64,000 bases of DNA, taken from the NCBI GenBank assembly GCA_964609625.1, contig CAZSRS010000001.1:276576-340575 (forward strand). Direction: 5' to 3'. Shown here piece after piece: positions 8,912-16,780 of the stretch (position 1 is the stretch's first letter; each line of letters opens with the position of its first letter). Made by a program: the position numbers and the translations under genes. Source of the stretch: G963674665 sp964609625 (GTDB lineage: Bacteria; Desulfobacterota; Desulfovibrionia; Desulfovibrionales; Desulfovibrionaceae). The notes beneath the pieces were generated by a model, which was not told the DNA's origin, made no database searches, and worked only from the letters and a program-made list of their open reading frames with translations.

Positions 8912-9187
8912 TCATTTCCGACGGCGCAACCTGTTGTCCAGCCAGGCCGCCCCCACCACCAAGACGATGACCACCAGCCACTCCAGGGCCAGCGTGGAGA
9001 AATCCACCCGCATGGCAATGCCCGGACTGTCCGGGTTTTTCGTGGTGAAGAGAAACCCATGGCCGTAAGGCAGTTCCGTGCTCAGGCCAGGGCCGCGGGT
9101 ATAGACCACCCACGGGGGGAAGAGCATGGTGAGCAGAAGAAGTACCGCTCCGAGGAGCACAAATAACCAGATTCTCCTGTTGCGCAT
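8912..9187 (-). CDS. Small two-helix membrane protein
   Basis: A 91-residue protein with a basic start (MRNRRIW), a first hydrophobic segment (LFVLLGAVLLLLTMLF), a roughly 35-residue exposed loop (VVYTRGPGLSTELPYGHGFLF...) and a second segment (LALEWLVVIVLVVGAAWL), ending in a basic tail (DNRLRRRK). With both ends positive, the loop should face the periplasm. ATG 9187 has GGAG upstream on the minus strand; the frame extends further but without membrane-protein character. It converges on the HEAT gene. Family unknown. Confidence 0.65.
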   Translation of the reverse strand: MRNRRIWLFVLLGAVLLLLTMLFPPWVVYTRGPGLSTELPYGHGFLFTTKNPDSPGIAMRVDFSTLALEWLVVIVLVVGAAWLDNRLRRRK

Positions 9188-9644
9188 CACCTTCTCCACG
9201 CGCGCCTCACTTTGGCAATCCGCAGACAGGCCTCGAGGCGCACATCCCGTGCGTGCGGAGTGAATCGTCCGCCGGGAAGCCGCCCCCCTCGGATCCCCTG
9301 TTCCTGCATCCATCGCCCTTTTGCCGGGCATTGAAACACCTCAACCAGGACCATGCACCACCGTGCCGTACATAAACACGGCCGGCGTCACCCCCCCATA
9401 CTGCATTCATGCGTGGCAGATGCGTTCACACCACGATGCGTGCCCCTCAAGCCCGGAGGCTCGAAGCGCCGCGACGGGCCTCATCCCCAATGTCTGCGCT
9501 TCCCTCATCATCCACTGTTTTGGGTGAAACTGGAAGACCTTGACATGGCAGTCGGCCACGGGCAATACCCTGAAAAAATCTCTACCCGGCTCCGGCCCCG
9601 CTTGCAAGAGAATGCCGGAACCCTCCAGGCAACCACACCCAGAC
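9188..9644. other. Intergenic region between divergent genes
   Basis: About 460 bases with no reading frame I would defend; the open frames here are shadows of low coding quality. It should contain promoters for the small membrane gene (minus) and the HD/methyltransferase pair (plus), but I could not identify -35/-10 elements with confidence. Confidence 0.4.
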
Positions 9645-10223
9645 ATGCCCACGACACCCACCATGCCGCAGTTCGACCCCTTTGCCCTTATCGCCGAGCA
9701 CATCCCTCCAGGCAGCCCCCTGTTCGCGATATATCTCCCGCACGTGAGCATGGTGGCGGCCAAGGCCGTAAACGCCGGCAAACGCTTGGGCCTTTCCGAC
9801 GGAAGTCTCAAAACAATACAGGACGCGGCCCTGCTGCACGATATCGGCATCATCCATACGAGAGAACCCAAGCTGCATTGCCATGGCAACCTGCCTTACA
9901 TCCACCACGGCGTGGAAGGACGCAGGATGCTCGAACGCCGCGGTCTTTTCGGTCTGGCCCGAGTGGCCGAATGCCATGTGGGTGCCGGCATCGCCAGGGA
10001 GGAAATCGAGGCCCAGGGTCTGGGACTGCCCCGCCGCGACATGCTTCCCGAAACCATCGAGGAAAAGCTCGTCTGCTGGGCCGACAAGTTTTTCTCGAAA
10101 AACACCGACCGGCTCTGGGACGAACTGAGCTTCGAGAATGCGGCCGAAAGAATCGCCCGCCATGGAGAAGCCTCCCTGCGGCGGTTCATGGAACTGCATG
10201 CGATCTGTACCAGAACCCCTTGA
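9645..10223 (+). CDS. HD-domain phosphohydrolase-like protein
   Basis: About 192 residues of a single HD domain. Metal ligands are visible: His33 (LPHVSMVA), the His65-Asp66 pair in LLHDIGI, His87/His88 (YIHHGVEG) and His in ECHVGAG, with a late Asp in CWADKFFSK. The HDIG-like core and small size fit the family of small HD hydrolases acting on nucleotides or nucleotide-derived second messengers; the substrate is not evident. No membrane segment or sensor domain. The start is uncertain: ATG 9612, 9645 and 9663 and TTG 9540 are all in frame, and none has a strong ribosome binding site. The methyltransferase gene follows after 23 bases on the same strand. Confidence 0.78.
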   Translation: MPTTPTMPQFDPFALIAEHIPPGSPLFAIYLPHVSMVAAKAVNAGKRLGLSDGSLKTIQDAALLHDIGIIHTREPKLHCHGNLPYIHHGVEGRRMLERRGLFGLARVAECHVGAGIAREEIEAQGLGLPRRDMLPETIEEKLVCWADKFFSKNTDRLWDELSFENAAERIARHGEASLRRFMELHAICTRTP

Positions 10224-10246
10224 ACCCTTACCTCCCCGGATACGCC

Positions 10247-10933
10247 ATGCAACGCTTTGATGAACTCCTGAAACACGTGGACCGGATGCCTGCCGGACGC
10301 ATCTATCGCACCATCTATGACGAAGAACTCAACCCCGTTGTTCGTGGCCATGAAATCATCGCTCCCTGGGAATTGGAAGACTTTCACAAGATTGATTTCC
10401 GAAGCAGGACCGTCATTGACGTGGGCTGCAACTTCGGCTGGTTCTGCATGCAGGCACGCCGTGCCGGCGCGTCGCACGTCCTGGGTGTGGATCACGACGA
10501 CCTTGCCCTGGACGGGGCACGCCTGCTGCAAGCCGCGTTTGGCCTCGATGGGCTGGATTTCGAACGCCTGGACCTCGAGGCCAGACCCTCGCCCTTGCGG
10601 GACCGCAGGTTCGACATCGCCATGCTCCTGGATTTCATCGGCTGGTCCTATCTGGTCCAGGGACTGGTCCCGGCGCTTCTGGACCTTTTCGAATCCCTCT
10701 CTAACCGCGAGTTGGTGCTGTCCATCCGCCCCATCTACCTGGTGCGCGAGGACTTGCATTCCAGCGAGGAGCATCTGGCCAAGTTCTACCCCCGGCACTG
10801 CATCCGCGACGGTTCCTTCCACCTTCTCCAATACGTGCGGGAGCGCTTCGCTCCTCGCTGGAACATGGAAGCACTCTCGGACCTGGCAGTCGGCTACCGT
10901 AAAAACAAACGCTATGTCCGCTTCTATCGCTGA
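10247..10933 (+). CDS. Class I SAM-dependent methyltransferase
   Basis: A 228-residue cytoplasmic protein. Motif I is clear (TVIDVGCNFGWFCMQARRAG), followed by the acidic strand end in LGVDHDD that binds the SAM ribose, and a motif III-like region (FDIAMLLDFIGWSYL). The resemblance is to the CmoB/DUF1698-like small methyltransferases, but it is shorter than CmoB, and I would not assign a tRNA substrate from sequence alone. The gene is 23 bases downstream of the HD-domain gene and probably in the same transcript. The ATG lacks a strong ribosome binding site, which suggests coupling to the upstream gene. Confidence 0.8.
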   Translation: MQRFDELLKHVDRMPAGRIYRTIYDEELNPVVRGHEIIAPWELEDFHKIDFRSRTVIDVGCNFGWFCMQARRAGASHVLGVDHDDLALDGARLLQAAFGLDGLDFERLDLEARPSPLRDRRFDIAMLLDFIGWSYLVQGLVPALLDLFESLSNRELVLSIRPIYLVREDLHSSEEHLAKFYPRHCIRDGSFHLLQYVRERFAPRWNMEALSDLAVGYRKNKRYVRFYR

Positions 10934-11001
10934 ATATCTGGAGATTCCCTGCTACCACCAAGAACTGCCGAGAGCAGCAGGGCAGGGAAAGACGGAGGGA
11001 A

Positions 11002-12069
11002 TCAGGAACAGGCCCGCACCACGGATGGAGCCAGGTTTTGCAGGGGCAACACCTTGTGCACCCCGCCCAGCTTCACCGCCTCCTGCGGCATGCCGTAGAC
11101 CACGCAACTGGCTTCGTCCTGCGCCAGGGTGTAGGCCCCGGCATCGAACATCTCCTTCATGCCCAGGGCACCGTCGTCACCCATGCCGGTCATGATCACT
11201 CCCACGGCGTTGCGCCCCGCATAGCGTGCGGCCGAGCGGAACAGCACATCCACCGAGGGGCGGTGCCGCCTGACCAGCGGGCCATCCTTGACTTCCACAA
11301 AATAGCGGGCGCCGCTACGCTTGAGCAGCATGTGCATGTTGCCGGGAGCGATGAGGGCCTGCCCTCGCAGGATGGAATCGTTGTCCCTCGCTTCCTTCAC
11401 CGTGATACGGCAAAGGGAGTTCAACCGCTGGGCAAAGGCCGCGGTGAAGCGCTCGGGCATGTGCTGCACGATGGCGACGCCGGGGCAATCCTGTGGCAAG
11501 GACTCGAGAAAAATCCGCAGGGCTTCTGTTCCTCCGGTGGACGCCCCCACCACCACGACCTTTTCAGTGGTCTGGATCATGGCCCGGGTGGGAGGGCCCT
11601 CCGGGATCACGGCATCGGCGGAGAGCTTGGGTTCAACCTTGATGCTGCTCGTGACCAGTTTCTTGACCTGGGCCTTGGCCGCGGCCTTGACCGCATCGCA
11701 GATGCGAATCCTGGACTCCTCCAGGAACTGCCTGGTGCCGACCTTGGGTTTGGTGATGATCTCCACGGCCCCGTACTCCAGGGCCTTGAGGGTCGTCTCT
11801 GCGCCTTCCTCGGTAAGGGTGGAGCAGATGACCACCGGAATTGGATGCTGCGACATCAGCTTCTTGAGGAACGTGATCCCGTCCATGCGGGGCATTTCCA
11901 CATCCAGCGTGATGACGTCCGGCACCACCTCTTCCAGACGTTTCGCCGCCACAAAGGGATCGGAGGCCGTACCCACGACTTCTATCTGTGGATCTGAATT
12001 GAGGATCTCCAACATGGTCTGCCGCACCATGGCGGAATCGTCCACGACAAGCACCTTGATCTTTGGCAT
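11002..12069 (-). CDS. cheB: Chemotaxis protein-glutamate methylesterase/deamidase
   Basis: A 355-residue CheB, which removes methyl groups from receptor glutamates in response to phosphorylation by CheA. The N-terminal receiver domain has acidic residues at VVDDSAMVRQ and the phospho-Asp in ITLDVEMPRMDG. The C-terminal esterase domain has the catalytic Ser in GASTGGTEAL, His in IVQHMPERFT and Asp in MTGMGDDGALGM. ATG 12069 was chosen because the sequence from there is the standard start (MPKIKVLVVDD). It is the last gene of the chemotaxis locus, 190 bases after cheA. No cheR lies nearby. Confidence 0.96.
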   Translation of the reverse strand: MPKIKVLVVDDSAMVRQTMLEILNSDPQIEVVGTASDPFVAAKRLEEVVPDVITLDVEMPRMDGITFLKKLMSQHPIPVVICSTLTEEGAETTLKALEYGAVEIITKPKVGTRQFLEESRIRICDAVKAAAKAQVKKLVTSSIKVEPKLSADAVIPEGPPTRAMIQTTEKVVVVGASTGGTEALRIFLESLPQDCPGVAIVQHMPERFTAAFAQRLNSLCRITVKEARDNDSILRGQALIAPGNMHMLLKRSGARYFVEVKDGPLVRRHRPSVDVLFRSAARYAGRNAVGVIMTGMGDDGALGMKEMFDAGAYTLAQDEASCVVYGMPQEAVKLGGVHKVLPLQNLAPSVVRACS

Positions 12070-12205
12070 TCCACATACCCTGAGGATATATTGCAATGAT
12101 CCGCGTTACACAAATTTTCTGAACATCAAGCCCTGTCGCCCAGTGCTCCAAAGGTATGGAACACTACTTTCCCATGGAGTGCAATGATAATCATCGGGTA
12201 ATACA

Positions 12206-12222
12206 TTCCTTGTAACAAGGAA
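12206..12222. repeat. Near-perfect palindrome between cheA and cheB
   Basis: TTCCTTGTAACAAGGAA has two 8-base arms around a single central base. A one-base loop makes an RNA hairpin unlikely at full length, so it looks more like a protein binding site. It lies 137 bases upstream of the cheB start and could control a separate cheB promoter. No known regulator consensus comes to mind. Confidence 0.4.
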
Positions 12223-12259
12223 GCGGCCTTGGTTCGCACATCGGGCAAGCCTCGGGCGA

Positions 12260-14377
12260 TCAGTTCCTGATTCTCCCCCCCACAACGGCTTGCACCAACT
12301 GCGGTACATCCAGGATCAAGGCCAGGGAGCCGTCCCCCTTGATGGTGGCTCCGGATATTCCTTCGACATCCTTATAAATTTTTCCAAGGCTCTTGATCAC
12401 CGTCTGATGCTCGCCGATGACATGATCCACGACGATGCCCACGCGCATGCCGCCCACGTTGGTAACCACTATCTGCTCGATATCGGGGGGGGTGCCCGGC
12501 ACCTCGAAGCTCTCCCGCAAGCGGATGTACGGCACGATCTCCCCGCGCAAGTTCACGATCTGCTCCTCGGTGTTGTGCAGCTTCGAGCTGATGAGTTCCA
12601 CACATTCCTCCACGATGGACAGTGGCAGGACGTAGAACTCGTTTTCCACCTGGATCTGGAGGCCCTCGATGATGGCCAGGGTCAGGGGAAGCTTGATGGT
12701 GATGGTGGTGCCCAGGCCCTTGTCGCTCTTGATGCTCACGGACCCGCGTAATTCATCGATGCTGCGCTTGACCACATCCATGCCCACGCCCCGACCCGAG
12801 ACATTGGTGATCTTTTCCGCGGTGGAAAAACCAGGCATGAAGATCAAGGCGAGGGTCTCGTTCTTGCTCAGTTCCACGTCGGGCGACACGAGACCGCGCT
12901 CGACGGCCTTGGCCCTGATCACGTCCACGTCCATGCCCTTGCCGTCGTCCTGGATCTGGATGATAACCTCGCCGCCGGAGTGCTCCGCCGCGAGCAGAAT
13001 GGTGCCGGAAGGTTCCTTGCCTTCCGCCCTGCGCGCTTGCGGCGATTCGATGCCGTGATCGATGCTGTTGCGCAGGAGGTGCACCAGAGGGTCGTTGAGC
13101 CGCTCGATGACGGTCTTGTCCAACTCGGTCTCCGCCCCTCTGGTCTGAAGTTCGATGGTCTTGCCCATTTCCGCGGAAAGATCGCGCACCAGACGACGGA
13201 ATTTGCTGAACGTCGTGCCAATGGGCAGCATGCGGATACTCAGGGTAGAGTCGCGCAATTCGTCGCTGAGGCGTTCGAGTTCCTCAGCCAGGACAAGGAG
13301 TTGCGCATCCTGGCGTCTGGTGACCATCTGGCTGATCTGGGCCTGGACGATGACCAGCTCACCCACCAAGTCCACGAGATAGTCGAGCTTGTCCGCTGCC
13401 ACGCGAATGCTGGAGGCCTGTTCCTGGGGCTTGCGCTGGGTCGAACGCTCCTCGCGGATCTTTCGGATGGTCTGCTGTTCCTGCAAGGCGGAGATGACGC
13501 TTTCCTCGCTGACCTTGCCGGTCTCCGCGAGCAGGCTGCCGATGCGCTTGCGCTCATCGAGGATGGTCCTGAGGTCTTCTGGCGTGATGTCGCCACGATC
13601 CACGAGAATCTCCCCGAGCTTTTTGTAGTCTTCGGGTTCTTCCAGGCCGTCGCCCCGGTCAATGACGCGGACTTGCAGGTCGCATTCGTCCTCGGCAAAG
13701 ACAAACACCTCGTGCACGACGTTTTGGTCGACATCGCTGCGCAGAATCACGTCCCACCAGACATGGCAGGTTTCGGGATCCAGTTCCTCCAGCGCAGGGA
13801 TGTCCTCCAAATGCGGAAAACAATGCGCCATGCCCAGATCAGCAAGATCGTCGAGCAAGGCCAACGGATTGTTGCCGTAGTGGAAAAAGTCCTGATGCGG
13901 CCTGAAGCGGACACTGTAGGTGGTTTGCACTAAGGGAGGAGCACTCGCCTCCTGTGCACGTCGTTTCTCGATCACTGCTACTTCACGCAAGGATTGGGGA
14001 ACCAGGTCACGCAGTCCTGTAGTGAGACGCACGGCCCTGGAGAGATCAGCCTCCTCGCCTTCCATCGCGCAGGAAAGAAGATAGGCGATATGATCCCTCG
14101 AGCCCAGGGTCAGGTCGAGCAATTCACGGGTCACCTTGAGGGCGCCGTTACGCACGTGCTCGAAGACGCTTTCCACATCATGGGTAAAAGCGGCAATATC
14201 GTCGAACCCGAACATGGAGCCCGAGCCCTTGATGGTGTGCATGGCCCTGAAGACACGGTCGATGAGTTCCTGGTCCTCTGGATTGGCTTCCAGTTCAAGG
14301 AGCGCGGTCTCGAGTTCGCTCAACAGGTCGCTGGCTTCCTCGTAAAATGCCTGACGGTTCACGTTCTGCTGCGTCAT
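12260..14377 (-). CDS. cheA: Chemotaxis histidine kinase CheA
   Basis: A 705-residue hybrid-free CheA. Domains in order: an HPt domain with the phospho-His in AMHTIKGSGSMFGF (about residue 47); a P2-like CheY/CheB-binding region (YSVRFRPHQDFFHYGNNPLALLDDL); a linker with a degenerate repeat (LGEILVDRGDITPEDL...IGSLLAETGKVSEES); the dimerisation helices; the kinase domain with N box (HLLRNSIDHGIESP), DDGKGMD and GRGVGMDVV; and a C-terminal CheW-like domain ending at residue 705. It takes signals from the two receptor-like proteins encoded upstream and phosphorylates CheY and CheB. The linker repeat resembles the ends of type II secretion GspE-N modules. Start supported by GGGAGA. Confidence 0.96.
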   Translation of the reverse strand: MTQQNVNRQAFYEEASDLLSELETALLELEANPEDQELIDRVFRAMHTIKGSGSMFGFDDIAAFTHDVESVFEHVRNGALKVTRELLDLTLGSRDHIAYLLSCAMEGEEADLSRAVRLTTGLRDLVPQSLREVAVIEKRRAQEASAPPLVQTTYSVRFRPHQDFFHYGNNPLALLDDLADLGMAHCFPHLEDIPALEELDPETCHVWWDVILRSDVDQNVVHEVFVFAEDECDLQVRVIDRGDGLEEPEDYKKLGEILVDRGDITPEDLRTILDERKRIGSLLAETGKVSEESVISALQEQQTIRKIREERSTQRKPQEQASSIRVAADKLDYLVDLVGELVIVQAQISQMVTRRQDAQLLVLAEELERLSDELRDSTLSIRMLPIGTTFSKFRRLVRDLSAEMGKTIELQTRGAETELDKTVIERLNDPLVHLLRNSIDHGIESPQARRAEGKEPSGTILLAAEHSGGEVIIQIQDDGKGMDVDVIRAKAVERGLVSPDVELSKNETLALIFMPGFSTAEKITNVSGRGVGMDVVKRSIDELRGSVSIKSDKGLGTTITIKLPLTLAIIEGLQIQVENEFYVLPLSIVEECVELISSKLHNTEEQIVNLRGEIVPYIRLRESFEVPGTPPDIEQIVVTNVGGMRVGIVVDHVIGEHQTVIKSLGKIYKDVEGISGATIKGDGSLALILDVPQLVQAVVGGRIRN

Positions 14378-14483
14378 GGCTGTCTCCCGCGGCCCCGCAA
14401 GGCCAGAACGCTCCGTAACCCTGCCCGATTCCCCCCGGTGTCTTCTTCCCTGTCACCACACGGAGCGAATGCATCCATCAGGA

Positions 14484-14846
14484 TTACCTGAGCACCTTCT
14501 GCACGATGGCCAACAATTGGTCCGGCTTGAACGGCTTGACGATCCAGCCGGTGGCACCCGCCGACTTGCCTTCCTGTTTCCTGGTGGCCTGGGATTCCGT
14601 GGTCAGCATGACGATGGGGATGAATTTGTAGCTGGGATTGGCACGCACGTTCTTGATCAGCTCAATTCCGTCCATGTTCGGCATGTTCAAGTCAGTAACA
14701 ATCATGTCGATCTTGCCCTTGAGCTTGCCCAGGGCATCCTTGCCGTCCACTGCCTCGACGACTCCATAGCCCGCGTTCTTGAGGGTGAAACTCACCATCT
14801 GACGCACGCTGGCAGAGTCATCCACAGTCATAATGGTCTTGGACAT
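14484..14846 (-). CDS. cheY: Chemotaxis response regulator CheY
   Basis: A 120-residue single receiver domain. Acidic pocket Asp9-Asp10 (TVDDSASVRQ), phospho-acceptor Asp52 (VTDLNMPNMDG), switch Thr in VMLTTES and Lys in VKPFKPDQL are all present. The N-terminal sequence MSKTIMTVDDSASVRQMV is typical of stand-alone CheY proteins. Start has a strong GAGGAGG. It lies between the soluble receptor-like protein and cheA, in the usual position for a flagellar-motor or adaptation CheY. Confidence 0.95.
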   Translation of the reverse strand: MSKTIMTVDDSASVRQMVSFTLKNAGYGVVEAVDGKDALGKLKGKIDMIVTDLNMPNMDGIELIKNVRANPSYKFIPIVMLTTESQATRKQEGKSAGATGWIVKPFKPDQLLAIVQKVLR

Positions 14847-14962
14847 GCACCCTCCTCACAATATGCCACGCTGTCCATCTCCCCCCCTGAACCGATCGAA
14901 AAAAGGAATTCTATACGACTCGCAGGCAAAGGGCAATCGCCCGGCAGCAGTGTCCTTACCAT

Positions 14963-16771
14963 TCAAAACAACTCCACGTTGTCCCATGCATCTTCCGAGG
15001 TGGAGTTCGCATCGGATTGGACTCCCGGTTGGGCGGCTCCGTCCAGGGAGCCCACGTGCACCAAACGTTCCGCGTCCATGGTATAGCGTTGCAGCAAACG
15101 CTCCAGGCGTTCCGGCCTGTGGAGATCCTGTTCGAGAGGTGACAGCGTTCGAGCCTCCCGCTCCATATCTGCAAGGAGGGCTTCCGCGGCAATGAGCTGC
15201 TCGGACGCCAGCCGGTGGAAAACGATACTTTCGGTGAGACCGGCCACATCCCGCCCCAGCTTGCTGCTTTCGTCCTGTACCTGCGAAAACCCGTGAGCGA
15301 ACTCCCTGTCGATGCCCTTGAGGCGATCCACCACGTCCTGCAACCTGCCAACCATGCTGCGCACTTGGCTGGTGTCCAGAAAGGAATCCGCGCGTTCGCC
15401 CATGAGCGACGCCGCTTGAGAAATCTCCCGCAACAGGGCGGCGACCTTGTCCGTCTGAAAGCTGGCCTCCCTGGAAAGCTGCTGCACCGAAGCGGCCAGG
15501 ACACCCATGGCCTTGCCCTGTTCACCGGTGTGCGCGGCCTTGATGCTGGCGTTGAGAGCGATGAGTTCAATCTCGGCGCCGACCTCCTCGATGTCCCCCA
15601 GAAAAGAGCCGATCTGGGACACGGTCGTGGCGACATCCCCCATGGTTCGTCCGATCTCCTCGCCCCTGCCGGCAAAATCCTGCATGGTCGCGAGCATGCC
15701 GGCGACACCGTGCTCGATGCGTCCGAGCGTTCTGGCTCCGCTGTCCGCATCCTTGCCCAGAAGCCTGATGATCTCCTGCTCCATACCCTGAACGTTGGCC
15801 GCGATATTGGCAAGGTTGTGCTTGAGATTTTCAACGGCCTGAAAAAATCGATCCTTTCCGTTGCTCACCTGGCCCCGCTGCAATCCGGTCACATCCGCGA
15901 CCCAGGCCGCGAGTTCGGCATCAGCCACCTGGAATGCATTGTCCCCCTCCCCCGAGCCTTTTCCCGAAATCAAGAGTTCAATGTCGTCCAGGGCCTCCTC
16001 GACATGCTCCACCTGTTGGCGCACGATGTCGTGGAACTGCATGGAGGCCACGGCCTCACCGATGCTGTTGCGGTTGTCCAAAGCCTTCTCGGCCAGGATG
16101 GTGGAGAGCTTGCGCGCCGCTTCCTCCACTGCCTGGAGGTTGTCGAGATTAGCCCTGATTTCCGCAAAAACCTTCACGGAACAGGCCGACTGCTGTCCAC
16201 GCATGGCTTCGGTCTGCGTGCCGGCAAGACGCAGAAGCTCGGTTAGGGAGCGGGCATTCTCCAGGATGCTGGAGGTGTGGGAAACGATCCTGTTGGCGAG
16301 TTTGTCCACATCGTCGGCCAATGTGGAGAAGCCCCTGCCTTCGGAGCCCAGGCGGGCGCTCTCGATGCGTGTGGAGATGCCGAGCATTTGCAACCGCCGC
16401 ACCAGTCTGCCGAACTCCAACAGCGCGGACTCCAGCCTCTCGATCAACAACACGATGCCCGCCAGTTCATCGATGGCTTCGTCCGCCGTAACCGTGGAGC
16501 AAACGCTGTCTATCTCGGCCAACTCCTGATGGAAGACTTGAATGATGTCGCCCATGGCCTGCCCCGATGCCGAGGAAAGCAGCTGCTGGGAGCATCCGGC
16601 GAGTTCCACGGCGCGTTGGGAAAAATCTTGCAGTTTTTCGCCCAACTGCAGGAATGCCCTCTCGTGCTCCCTGATGCTTTTCGCCAAGTGCCTCTTGATT
16701 CCCGGCAACAAACGGTTGCAAAGCGCACGCAACGCCTCGTGGTGGTGTTCGATATGTTCCGTGCCGGTCAC
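14963..16771 (-). CDS. Soluble receptor-like protein with two MCP-tip-like segments and a CheZ-like DxxxQ motif
   Basis: A 602-residue, mostly helical cytoplasmic protein without a membrane segment or sensor domain. Two regions imitate the signalling tip of chemoreceptors: LGISTRIESARLGSEGRGFS (residues 130-149) and a second near residue 400 (LIALNASIKAAHTGEQGKA). Between them is MQFHDIVRQQVEHV, where Asp248 and Gln252 are spaced as the catalytic Asp and Gln of CheZ (DxxxQ). It starts with GTG, preceded by AGGAAA lying within the end of the H-NOX receptor gene, nine bases upstream, so translation of the two is probably linked. Possible roles are a CheY-P phosphatase, a scaffold in receptor arrays, or both. 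The receptor-like part is clear; the phosphatase idea is inference. Confidence 0.75.
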   Translation of the reverse strand: MTGTEHIEHHHEALRALCNRLLPGIKRHLAKSIREHERAFLQLGEKLQDFSQRAVELAGCSQQLLSSASGQAMGDIIQVFHQELAEIDSVCSTVTADEAIDELAGIVLLIERLESALLEFGRLVRRLQMLGISTRIESARLGSEGRGFSTLADDVDKLANRIVSHTSSILENARSLTELLRLAGTQTEAMRGQQSACSVKVFAEIRANLDNLQAVEEAARKLSTILAEKALDNRNSIGEAVASMQFHDIVRQQVEHVEEALDDIELLISGKGSGEGDNAFQVADAELAAWVADVTGLQRGQVSNGKDRFFQAVENLKHNLANIAANVQGMEQEIIRLLGKDADSGARTLGRIEHGVAGMLATMQDFAGRGEEIGRTMGDVATTVSQIGSFLGDIEEVGAEIELIALNASIKAAHTGEQGKAMGVLAASVQQLSREASFQTDKVAALLREISQAASLMGERADSFLDTSQVRSMVGRLQDVVDRLKGIDREFAHGFSQVQDESSKLGRDVAGLTESIVFHRLASEQLIAAEALLADMEREARTLSPLEQDLHRPERLERLLQRYTMDAERLVHVGSLDGAAQPGVQSDANSTSEDAWDNVELF

Positions 16772-16780
16772 AGTGGTTTC

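Noticed and set aside
9353..10246. Upstream extension of the methyltransferase frame
   Set aside because: The translation is low-complexity Arg/His/Pro and overlaps the HD-domain gene in another frame; the domain begins at ATG 10247.
12182..12196. Fur-box-like ATGATAATCAT between cheA and cheB
   Set aside because: Only a half-site matches; the second half diverges and no iron-related gene follows.
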